Positions 1 through 7,988 of a DNA stretch of 64,000 bases are shown piece by piece. Each line of letters opens with the position of its first letter. Within the stretch, counting starts at the first letter, position 1. Position numbers and translations under genes: made by a program. Under the pieces are notes generated by a model that did not search any database, was not told where the DNA came from, and was given only the letters and a program-made list of their open reading frames with translations. Origin of the DNA: Acidobacteriota bacterium (GTDB taxonomy: Bacteria; Acidobacteriota; Terriglobia; Terriglobales; Acidobacteriaceae); assembly GCA_003225555.1 (NCBI GenBank), contig QIAM01000065.1:62001-126000 (forward strand), read 5' to 3'.

Positions 1-744
1 GCCGCCACTGTGGCTGAGGGGCACGGTGAACTTGAGCGGGCCCTTTCCTACTGGATGAAAGCGAAGAAGCTTGAGCCGGAGAATCCTGAGATCCTTTTGG
101 GCTTTGGCCGGGTCTGCCTGAAAATGGATCTACTGGATGACGCAGAAACCGCCCTGACGAGAGCGGCCGGTCTGCGGCCCGATGATCCGTCGTACCAATA
201 CACGCTGGCTTCTGCCAAGGTGGGGAAGAAGCAGTTCGAAGTGGCCCAATCCATTCTGGAAGGGCTCATTACGAAACAGCCGCAGGATGCGCATCTTCAC
301 TATGCCTTGGGCTCGGTCTTGTATCTGGAAGGGCATCTTAACGAGGCGGCAACCCATCTGCGCGAGAGTGTCCGCTTGCAGCCCGATCAACAGGCGGCCT
401 ACTATTACTCGGCTCTGGTGGCTCGAGATCAGGGAAGAGAGGCGGAAGCGATTCGACTCCTCGAGGAGTTGCTGCGACGGTACCCTGACCACGCTCTCTC
501 CTGCGAGGTCTTGGGTGGGATGCTGATGAGTGCCCACCGGTATTCCGAGGCGCAGAAGAGCCTGCAAAAAGCTATAAGCCTGAATCCCCAATCCGTCAAG
601 GCCAATTACCAGCTCGGATTGTTGCTCGCGCGCATGGGAGAGAAGGACGAATCAGACAAACAGCTTCGCCTTGCGCATTCGCTTCGTGTAGAGGACGAAA
701 CTAATTCTCGGTTGCAACTTCGACTATTAGATCCCGATCGATGA
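1..744 (+). CDS. TPR-repeat protein, 5' end cut by the window
   Basis: The reading frame is open from base 1, so the true start lies upstream; a GTG at 10 is only the first possible start inside the window. The visible 247 residues are almost entirely 34-residue tetratricopeptide repeats, with the usual A/L/Y-G-P spacing (for example around LHYALGSVLYLEGHLNEA). TPRs are protein-binding scaffolds; no catalytic domain is visible in this part. It ends 7 bases before the next TPR gene and probably forms an operon with it and the CRTAC1 gene that follows. The partner and exact role cannot be read from sequence. Confidence 0.85.
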   Translation, partial: AATVAEGHGELERALSYWMKAKKLEPENPEILLGFGRVCLKMDLLDDAETALTRAAGLRPDDPSYQYTLASAKVGKKQFEVAQSILEGLITKQPQDAHLHYALGSVLYLEGHLNEAATHLRESVRLQPDQQAAYYYSALVARDQGREAEAIRLLEELLRRYPDHALSCEVLGGMLMSAHRYSEAQKSLQKAISLNPQSVKANYQLGLLLARMGEKDESDKQLRLAHSLRVEDETNSRLQLRLLDPDR

Positions 745-751
745 GCGTTGA

Positions 752-3700
752 ATGACTTCTCGATGTTGGGCTATTTCGGTTCTGACGCTGGCTTTGATCG
801 CTCCCGTCCTTGGGCAGAAGCAGAGCAGTTCCATCCCTTCCTTGAACGACATCGAGAGCGCGATCAAGCGCGATCCCGGAAATCCCACACTTTACGTGAA
901 GCTAGGGCTGGCGTATTGGGACCGCAACGACTATGCGCACGCCCTTACCGCATTTCAACATGCGGTGAAGGTCGGACCGAGATCCGCCGAGGCGCACAAC
1001 TGGCTCGGAGTCGCCATCCTGGAGAAGGCGGACTTACCGGGTGCGATCGCAGAATTCAGAAAGGCGGTGGAACTCGATCCGAAAAGCACGCGAGCTCAGA
1101 CCAATCTCGGCTCAGCTCTTGCCAAAAGTGGAGAAACCAACGAAGCCGTTGAAGTGTTTAAAAAAGCGCTTGCGCTTGAACCAAACAGCTTGCCCGCGCA
1201 TATGAATCTGGGAGTGGCTCTGCGTGAGAAGGGAGATGCAGATGCCGCGCTGGCGCATATTCGCCTCGTAGCCAATTCAGAGCCCAACAACCCAAACGTG
1301 CAATACCAACTCGCACAGACGCTCCGTCAAAACGGGGACAACCGTGGAGCGGTTGAAGCCTTTGAAAAGGCAGTACAAATCGATCCTGAGTTGAGGGAAG
1401 GCTATTACGGCCTCGGCTTAGCTTTGAAGAAGGAGAGCGCATTACTACCCAAAGCTGCTGCGTCTTCTGAGAGCCAGGCAGATGCCCTGTTCAAACAAGC
1501 CCAAGAATCCGCTGCGCGCGGTGACCTGGACTCCGCGAAGGAGAAAGTCAAGCAGGCGCTTCAACTGGATGATCGACACGCGGAGGCACATAACCTGCTG
1601 GGCTTCATCCTGGGGCAACAACGAGAGTTAGCGCCCGCCTTAGTTCATCTGGAGAAGTCTGTGGCTTTGCGACCGGAATCCGCGGATGCACACTACAACT
1701 TGGGAGTCGCGCTCTGGTACAGCGGTTCGATGGAACGAGCGCTCTCGGAATTACGCAGAAGTGTTCAACTCGAGCCCGCTTCCGGAACGACCGATGCATT
1801 CCTCGGCATGGCTCTTCGTGAAACGGGCGACCTGGGTGGCGCGCAACTCAGCTTGCAACGCGCTGTGGCACTCCTGCCTCCAGTCACGGCAGTGTATGTG
1901 GACCTTGCAGTTGTCTTCCTGCGTAAGGGTGAACTCGATCACGCGCTGGCGCAGCTACAGACTGGATTGAGTGCTTCTGCGGTTGGAGTTCCTCTGCCGG
2001 ACTGGGATTCCGCCATTGCCGGCCTCCGCGAACTGCTGGCCAAGAGTCCCAACCGAGTTGATGCCCACAATATTCTTGGCCTGCTGCTTGGTCGAAAAGG
2101 AGCAAGCACGGACTCAGTTCTTGCGGAGTTTCGTGAAGCGGTGCGGCTGCGTCCCGATTTTGCCGAAGCCTATAACAATATTGGCTTAGTGCTTACGCAA
2201 ATCGATGATGACGCTGCTGCAATAAAAGCGTTCCACGAAGCGCTCCGCCTCAGGCCGGATTTCGCGGATGCGCATGCAAATCTCGGCGCCGCGCTCATTT
2301 TGACCGATAGTGAACAGGCAATCGCGGAGCTTGAGAAGGCAGTGTCGCTCGCTCCGGACATGGTGAAAGCCCGTTTCAATCTTGCGGCGGCCTACGAGGC
2401 GAGCCCAAGCCACGGCTCGGCCAAGCAGATCGAGCAATTGCAGATCGTGATTGCAACTGCTCCAGATTTTCCAGGGGCACACTTGGCGCTGGGAAAATCG
2501 CTGCTCAAAGAGGGCAAGTTGACTGAGGCAATCACGCAACTCAGGAAAGCGACACGTCTGAACCCGCAAAGCGGTGAGGGTCATTATCAACTTGGTTTGG
2601 CCCTCGTACGAACGGGTCAGAAGGACGAGGCCGCTATCGAAGTAAACAAGGGAAGGGAACTCGCTGCCCTCGATGAACGCAATCAGACTGTAGCACTCGA
2701 CATCGCCGAGGGTCGGGCCGCGCTCGACAAGGGAGAGAGAGAACAGGCCGCGGCAAAGTTCCAGCATGCGATCAAGATCAATCCCGAATCTCCGGACGCG
2801 CACCGCTATCTGGGGACGGTTCTCGAAAAACAAGGAGACTTGAAGGGCGCCTCCGGAGCGTATGAGAAAGCGCTGGAACTTGATCCGAGTGACACGGAGG
2901 CGAGAAAGAGTTTCGATCGGTTGATGCAAAGTCAGTCGGGAGAGGACGATCCAGCTCGAGTTGCAGAGGTTGAAACCTACATGCGGGAGAGCAAATACCA
3001 GGAGGTCGAGCCCGTGCTTGCTGACTATCTGAGGCTGCATCCCAAGTCGGCGTGGGCTTGGTATTCTCTTGGCTATAGCCAATTCGCCCAGAAGAAGGTG
3101 GGGGAATCTATTCAGTCCCTCGCTAAGTCCCTCCAACTTGATATCAAGAACGCCGAGGCTCACAAGATGCTCGGTCGCGACCTGATGCTGATCGGCAGGT
3201 TTGACGCCGCGCAAACAGAATTTGAGGAGGGAATCCGTTACAACCCTCAGGCAGCCGAGATTCGCTACAATTTGGGGAAGCTGTTTTCCATCCAGGACAA
3301 CTGGCCGGCGGCACGAAAGGAGTTCGAGGAGGCTCTCCGTGTCGATCCTTCCTATGTTGAGGATCTGGATGCTCTCGGTCTGGCCCAAGAAGCGTTGGGC
3401 GACGACGTGGGGGCCGTGGCCAGTTATCAAAAGGCGATCGCGCTTAACGACCAGCGTAAGGGAAACTTCGCTGGGGCCCACGTAAACCTGAGTGCTTACT
3501 ACAACCGGCTCGGCGATGAGCAGAAAGCGCAGGAGCACGCGCAGAGGGCGCTCGAGCTTGATCCCGGTTCCGATCGAGCCTGGTTTCAAAAGGCACGAGC
3601 GGATGAGCGAGGGGGCCATCTGGGAGATGCGGTGGAATCGATGAACCGCGCGATTGCCATCAACTCGCATGCGTCTTCTTATTACTACGTGCTGGCTGGG

Positions 3701-3856
3701 CTGTATCGCCGGCTTGGAAGGAAGGAGGAGACCCGAGAGGCGTTGGATGCGTTCACACGCCTCGATCGGGAGACGAGCGAACTCGAGAAGAGGCGGCGCG
3801 GGACTGATAGTCGGGCCAAGGGTGTCGCACCTCGAGCCGGAGAAGAGCATGAATAG
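752..3856 (+). CDS. Secreted large TPR-repeat protein (1034 aa)
   Basis: Residues 1-22 form a signal peptide (short basic start, hydrophobic core, cleavage near VLGQ), so the protein is exported. The rest is a long solenoid of TPR units, well over twenty by eye, with a less regular stretch near residues 400-430 and again around 720-740. The C-terminus is charged and low in complexity. No enzyme domain is seen. The ATG at 752 lies 7 bases after the preceding TPR gene, and the stop overlaps the start of the CRTAC1 gene by 8 bases, so the three are probably co-translated. A role as an envelope scaffold for the CRTAC1 beta-propeller is an inference from this arrangement. Confidence 0.88.
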   Translation: MTSRCWAISVLTLALIAPVLGQKQSSSIPSLNDIESAIKRDPGNPTLYVKLGLAYWDRNDYAHALTAFQHAVKVGPRSAEAHNWLGVAILEKADLPGAIAEFRKAVELDPKSTRAQTNLGSALAKSGETNEAVEVFKKALALEPNSLPAHMNLGVALREKGDADAALAHIRLVANSEPNNPNVQYQLAQTLRQNGDNRGAVEAFEKAVQIDPELREGYYGLGLALKKESALLPKAAASSESQADALFKQAQESAARGDLDSAKEKVKQALQLDDRHAEAHNLLGFILGQQRELAPALVHLEKSVALRPESADAHYNLGVALWYSGSMERALSELRRSVQLEPASGTTDAFLGMALRETGDLGGAQLSLQRAVALLPPVTAVYVDLAVVFLRKGELDHALAQLQTGLSASAVGVPLPDWDSAIAGLRELLAKSPNRVDAHNILGLLLGRKGASTDSVLAEFREAVRLRPDFAEAYNNIGLVLTQIDDDAAAIKAFHEALRLRPDFADAHANLGAALILTDSEQAIAELEKAVSLAPDMVKARFNLAAAYEASPSHGSAKQIEQLQIVIATAPDFPGAHLALGKSLLKEGKLTEAITQLRKATRLNPQSGEGHYQLGLALVRTGQKDEAAIEVNKGRELAALDERNQTVALDIAEGRAALDKGEREQAAAKFQHAIKINPESPDAHRYLGTVLEKQGDLKGASGAYEKALELDPSDTEARKSFDRLMQSQSGEDDPARVAEVETYMRESKYQEVEPVLADYLRLHPKSAWAWYSLGYSQFAQKKVGESIQSLAKSLQLDIKNAEAHKMLGRDLMLIGRFDAAQTEFEEGIRYNPQAAEIRYNLGKLFSIQDNWPAARKEFEEALRVDPSYVEDLDALGLAQEALGDDVGAVASYQKAIALNDQRKGNFAGAHVNLSAYYNRLGDEQKAQEHAQRALELDPGSDRAWFQKARADERGGHLGDAVESMNRAIAINSHASSYYYVLAGLYRRLGRKEETREALDAFTRLDRETSELEKRRRGTDSRAKGVAPRAGEEHE

Positions 3857-5633
3857 CGGCTTCGGCCGTACTCGCCGCGATTTTCTGCAAACATTGGGCC
3901 GGGCAGGGATTACGCTACCTTTCGGCTTCCGATTGGCGATTGCGGTAGCCCCGAGCGCGCCTGTCGTATTCACCGACGTCACCGCAACTGCAGGTCTATC
4001 ATTCGCCAAGAACGTGTCGGGCGCCGTAAGTAATAAACAGTTCTTGCTCGAGGAGATGGGCTGTGGGGCCGCTTGGTTCGACTACGACAGCGATGGTTGG
4101 CTGGACATATTTCTCGTAAACGGCACCAGTCTCGATCCAGTGGTGCGTGATCGTCCGACGAGTTTTCTATTCCACAACAATCGCGATGGCACCTTCAGCG
4201 ATGTAACAAAGAAGTCTAGATTGACACACAGCGGCTGGGGCCAGGGTTGTTGTGTCGGGGACTACGACAATGACGGCTTCGACGATCTCTTTGTCAGCTA
4301 TTGGGGACACAACGTTCTCTACCACAACAATGGAGACGGCACCTTCACTGATATCTCTGAGAAGGCCGGAGTAGCGGGCTCGGGCAGCGCCTGGGGCGCC
4401 GGTTGCTGCTTTCTCGACTATGATCGCGATGGTCATCTCGACCTGTTTGTCACGAACTACGTAAATTTCGAGCTTGAGCGGGCGCCGCGCCCCGGCCAGG
4501 CGCGATCCTGCAACTACAACCATATTCCCGTGCCTTGCGGTCCGGAAGGATATGCGGGCGGCACAAACATCCTCTACCACAATCTCGGAAATGGGACCTT
4601 TGCCGACGTGTCCGAGCAATCCGGCATTGCTCGTCCCCGCGGCCCCTCCAGCATGGTGTTCGTCAACCAGAATTGGCGTCCCACGGGCTCGTACGGGATG
4701 GGAGCGGCCTCTGCCGACTTCGACAATGACGGATGGCCTGACATCTACGTCGCTTGCGACACGGCCCCCAGCCTTCTCTACCGCAACAACCACGATGGAA
4801 CATTCCGGGAAATTGCGGTCCCGGCCGGTTGTGCCTTTGATGAGAACGGCGTTGCTTTGGGCGGAATGGGAGTCGCTGTCGGTGATTACGACGGCGATGG
4901 TTGGCTGGACATTGTGCGAACGAACTATTCCGAGCAACTAACCACCCTCTACCACAACTACGGAACAGGGCAATTCGAAGACTCCAGCATTCGCGCGGGG
5001 TTTGGGGCAAACCGCAAGTATCTCGGTTTCGGCGTGGGTTTCCTCGACTACGACAATGACGGTTGGAAAGATATCTTTATCGCCAACGGTCATGTGTATT
5101 CTCAAATAGAAAACCGAAAACTCCACGTAACTTATCGACAGCCAAAGACCCTGTACCGAAACCTGCGCAACGGTCGTTTTGAGGACGTCAGCGCTCAATC
5201 CGGGGCGGCGATCCTGGCGCAGAATCTAGGGCGCGGCTGTGCCTGCGGCGATTTCGACAATGATGGGGATGTGGACGTCCTTGTGAATAACCTCGATGCT
5301 CCACCTACGTTGCTGCGTAATGATGGAGGAAACATGAACAATTGGATCATGTTCAAGTGCGTGGGCACTCGATCGAATCGCTCGGCCATCGGGACCCGTG
5401 TGATCGTTACGAGTGGTGAGCATAAGCAGATGGATGAGGTGATGAGCGGATCAAGTTACTACTCGCAAAATGACTTCCGCTTGCATTTCGGGTTAGGCCG
5501 CGCGAACAAAGCGGACAGTGTCGATGTTTCATGGCCTTCCGGTTTGAAGGAGACCTTCAAAGACCTTCCGGCGAACCACCTGTTCCTCCTGCAAGAGACT
5601 AAGGGTGTTCTCGAGAAGCGGAAATTCGGATAG
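3849..5633 (+). CDS. CRTAC1-like FG-GAP/VCBS beta-propeller with ASPIC/UnbV domain
   Basis: The 594-residue protein begins with a Tat-type signal (RRDFLQ followed by a hydrophobic stretch). It then carries about seven FG-GAP/VCBS blades with calcium-loop motifs of the form D-[YF]-D-x-D-G-x-x-D (for example DYDNDGWKDIFIAN and DFDNDGDVDVLVNN). The last 100 residues match the ASPIC/UnbV type: an N-R-S-A-I-G-T-R core and a final LHFGLG-type strand. The family is common in Acidobacteria, Planctomycetes and related groups and is thought to bind ligands at the cell surface. The ATG at 3849 was chosen because it follows a purine-rich RBS, overlaps the upstream stop and directly precedes the Tat motif; the frame is open further upstream. 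Confidence 0.88.
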   Translation: MNSGFGRTRRDFLQTLGRAGITLPFGFRLAIAVAPSAPVVFTDVTATAGLSFAKNVSGAVSNKQFLLEEMGCGAAWFDYDSDGWLDIFLVNGTSLDPVVRDRPTSFLFHNNRDGTFSDVTKKSRLTHSGWGQGCCVGDYDNDGFDDLFVSYWGHNVLYHNNGDGTFTDISEKAGVAGSGSAWGAGCCFLDYDRDGHLDLFVTNYVNFELERAPRPGQARSCNYNHIPVPCGPEGYAGGTNILYHNLGNGTFADVSEQSGIARPRGPSSMVFVNQNWRPTGSYGMGAASADFDNDGWPDIYVACDTAPSLLYRNNHDGTFREIAVPAGCAFDENGVALGGMGVAVGDYDGDGWLDIVRTNYSEQLTTLYHNYGTGQFEDSSIRAGFGANRKYLGFGVGFLDYDNDGWKDIFIANGHVYSQIENRKLHVTYRQPKTLYRNLRNGRFEDVSAQSGAAILAQNLGRGCACGDFDNDGDVDVLVNNLDAPPTLLRNDGGNMNNWIMFKCVGTRSNRSAIGTRVIVTSGEHKQMDEVMSGSSYYSQNDFRLHFGLGRANKADSVDVSWPSGLKETFKDLPANHLFLLQETKGVLEKRKFG

Positions 5634-5641
5634 CCAGCACG

Positions 5642-5842
5642 ATGCGTAGAAGCTCCCGAGCAGGCCGTTGGTTGATCTTGTTTTTTCTTTTATTCTTGAG
5701 CGCGGGTGTCGCTGCGGCGCCCGACGTGACGTTCACCGACATCACGCAGGCCATCGCAGGAATCGCGGCTGCCGCCGGCGCCCTTGCGGCAGGAGCACTC
5801 CCGGCGCAGCCGAGTAAACGATTACTACACATCGCGATATAA
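5642..5842 (+). CDS. Short exported ORF, possibly a remnant of a second CRTAC1-like gene
   Basis: This 66-codon frame starts 8 bases after the CRTAC1 stop. Residues 1-26 look like a signal peptide. The next residues (PDVTFTDIT) resemble the start of mature CRTAC1 proteins (compare PVVFTDVTATAG in the upstream gene), after which the sequence becomes an Ala/Gly-rich run with no family likeness. Its 3' end contains the predicted LacI-type operator and most of the -10 box of the GH127 promoter. It could be a small secreted protein, a truncated paralog, or a chance frame; I favour a remnant but cannot prove it. Confidence 0.3.
   Translation: MRRSSRAGRWLILFFLLFLSAGVAAAPDVTFTDITQAIAGIAAAAGALAAGALPAQPSKRLLHIAI
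5814..5825. promoter_or_regulatory. Predicted LacI-family operator upstream of GH127
   Basis: GTAAACGATTAC differs at one base from the perfect palindrome GTAAACGTTTAC found before the GH51 operon. It lies 44 bases upstream of the GH127 start codon and covers the position expected for the -35 box of the TATAAT promoter at 5838-5843. LacI-family proteins bind palindromes with a central CG such as this one. The regulator is probably the LacI-type gene at 13251-14255. Confidence 0.6.
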
Positions 5843-5843
5843 T
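5838..5843 (+). promoter_or_regulatory. -10 box of the GH127 promoter
   Basis: A perfect TATAAT lies 26 bases before the GH127 ATG. No good -35 hexamer is visible at 16-18 bases spacing; that position is taken by the palindrome at 5814-5825. This fits a repressed or factor-dependent promoter. Expected transcription start is about 5850. Confidence 0.5.
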
Positions 5844-5869
5844 CGCGTGGGCACTGCGAGGAGGAAACT

Positions 5870-7954
5870 ATGACCGGGAAAAACAAAATATCACGCCGGC
5901 AGTTTGTGACTTCTGCTGCGGCCGTGGCTGCCATTTCATCGTTTCCGGCCCGGAGCGCTTTTGCGGTCGAGGTAGGAAAAGCGGCGACAAGCACGAGTTC
6001 GCCACAGACGTCCGTCACTCTGACCGACAATCCCGCCGGGAGAGACCAAGGCGTTGAAAATCTGAACAAATCGCCTCACGCCAAGCTCCGAAATGTCCCT
6101 GTACGCGCGGTGACGATCCAGAACGGATTCTGGGGGCAACGCCGTGAGATCAACGCCAGCAAGAGCATCCCCACAATGCATGATCTGCTCGAAGCCAATG
6201 GGCGCATGAACAACTTTCGCCGGCTTGTGGGCAAGAGCGACGCAGCGCAGCAAGGTCCCGTGTATTCGGACTCTGACGTCTACAAGTGGACCGAGGCCGT
6301 TGGCTTTGTGCTGCAATCGGGCGATCGTCCCGAGCTTCGCGCCAGTGCGGAGAAGGTAATTGGCGAGGTCGTGGCCGTTCAGGAGCCGAGTGGTTACCTG
6401 AACACCTACTACGTGGACGATCACAAATCGCTGCGGATGTCGCCGCAAACGCAGACCACCGGCCATGAGCTCTACAACATCGGGCACATGCTGCAGGGAG
6501 CGATCGCTTATTATCGGGCGACCGGGGACCGCAAGCTTCTCGATGCGGGCATCCGGTTCGTTGACGACTTTCTTCTTCCGAACTACGGTCCGGCTCCCAA
6601 AAAGCCAATCGTCTCCGGCCATCCCGAGATTGAGATGGGCTTAATCGAGCTCTACCGAATCACGGGCGATAAGCGGCAACTCGATCTCGCGGGCTACATC
6701 CTGCAGGGAGACAAACGGATCGAACTTCCCGAGCACCGAACCATCTACATGTTCAGCGGGACTCCGTTTACTGAGCGCACCAAACTTGAGGGCCATGCGG
6801 TTCGGGCCATGTATGCGTGCTGTGGGGCCACAGACTATTACATGGAGACCGGCGAGGACTCCTATTGGAAGTCTCTGAACACGCTCTGGAACGACATGAC
6901 CACCACAAAGATGTACGTTACTGGGGGAGTAGGCTCACGGTCCGATGGGGAGGCCTTCGGTGATGCCTACGAACTGCCGAATTTCCGCGCTTATGGAGAG
7001 AGCTGTGCCGCCATCGGCAACATGATGTGGAGCTGGCGGATGCTGGCGGCGACTGGAGACGGTAAGTTCACCGATGTTATCGAGAGGGCGCTCTACAACG
7101 GCATAAACTCTGGGATGTCGCTCGATGGAACGACGTACTGCTATCGCAACCCGCTGGCGTTTGATCCGTCGACGGGAGATAAGATCCGTAATCCATGGTA
7201 CGACACGACCTGCTGTCCGCCGAACTTGGAGCGCATCTTTGGGTCGCTGCCTGGATATTTCTACAGCACCCGCAACGACGGAATTTATGTGCATCTCTAT
7301 GACAACTCGGAACTGGACTGGCATTTGGAAAATGGCACACGCCTGAAGGTCACGCAGAAGACAGACTATCCCTGGGATGGCAACGTGGAGATCGCGGTAA
7401 CTCCAGCTCAGCCTGCGGATTTTGTCTTCTACCTGCGAATTCCGGGATGGGCCGAGAAGGCGCAAGTGGCGGTAAACGGCAAGAGTTTTCCCGGAGCGAA
7501 ACCGGGCGAATATCTGGCGATACGGCGCCGTTGGTCGGCGGGAGATCGCATCCACCTGCTAGCTGAGATGACGCCTCAGGTGCTCGAGGCGAACCCACGA
7601 GTGGCTGATGACACAGGGCGGGTCGCTGTCCAGCGCGGTCCCCTCGTCTACTGTTTGGAGGAACTAGATCAGCCGAGCGGGGTGGACCTCAGCAATGTGG
7701 CGATAGAAGTGGGGAAGCAGCCTGAGTCCGAGTTTCAGAGCGAGATGAAAACAGACCTGCTCGGCGGAGTTCTCTTGCTCCGCCACCCAGGCGTGTCCTA
7801 CGAGCGAAATGCGTCCGCGAGCACTCTGTATCCAAGGTATACGGGAGCTACCGCCAGGACTGCGAGAGTCCCACTCAGCTTCATTCCGTACTACGCATGG
7901 GCGAACCGGCAGGCAACCGCAATGCAGGTTTGGACTCCTCTGCTGAAGTCCTGA
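5870..7954 (+). CDS. GH127 beta-L-arabinofuranosidase (DUF1680), Tat-exported
   Basis: The 694-residue protein starts with a Tat signal (SRRQFV plus hydrophobic stretch to about residue 32). The body matches family GH127, which releases beta-L-arabinofuranose by a cysteine nucleophile held by zinc. The four metal and catalytic residues known from Bifidobacterium HypBA1 (Glu338, Cys340, Cys417, Cys418) have clear counterparts: Glu377 and Cys379 in GESCA, and Cys448 and Cys449 in CCPPN. The start has a strong RBS (GAGGAGG, 6 bases upstream). A TATAAT and a LacI-type operator precede it, linking it to the convergent GH39/GH51 operon. Substrate is probably plant arabinan, arabinoxylan or arabinogalactan side chains. 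Confidence 0.92.
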   Translation: MTGKNKISRRQFVTSAAAVAAISSFPARSAFAVEVGKAATSTSSPQTSVTLTDNPAGRDQGVENLNKSPHAKLRNVPVRAVTIQNGFWGQRREINASKSIPTMHDLLEANGRMNNFRRLVGKSDAAQQGPVYSDSDVYKWTEAVGFVLQSGDRPELRASAEKVIGEVVAVQEPSGYLNTYYVDDHKSLRMSPQTQTTGHELYNIGHMLQGAIAYYRATGDRKLLDAGIRFVDDFLLPNYGPAPKKPIVSGHPEIEMGLIELYRITGDKRQLDLAGYILQGDKRIELPEHRTIYMFSGTPFTERTKLEGHAVRAMYACCGATDYYMETGEDSYWKSLNTLWNDMTTTKMYVTGGVGSRSDGEAFGDAYELPNFRAYGESCAAIGNMMWSWRMLAATGDGKFTDVIERALYNGINSGMSLDGTTYCYRNPLAFDPSTGDKIRNPWYDTTCCPPNLERIFGSLPGYFYSTRNDGIYVHLYDNSELDWHLENGTRLKVTQKTDYPWDGNVEIAVTPAQPADFVFYLRIPGWAEKAQVAVNGKSFPGAKPGEYLAIRRRWSAGDRIHLLAEMTPQVLEANPRVADDTGRVAVQRGPLVYCLEELDQPSGVDLSNVAIEVGKQPESEFQSEMKTDLLGGVLLLRHPGVSYERNASASTLYPRYTGATARTARVPLSFIPYYAWANRQATAMQVWTPLLKS

Positions 7955-7988
7955 CGTAAAGGACGAGTGGGCAAGAGATCGCTGGCGC

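Noticed and set aside
2186-4009. Long open frame of 607 codons on the minus strand opposite the large TPR gene
   Set aside because: It is antisense to an unmistakable TPR gene with signal peptide and RBS; its product has no recognisable domain, and such frames arise from codon bias in GC-rich genes.
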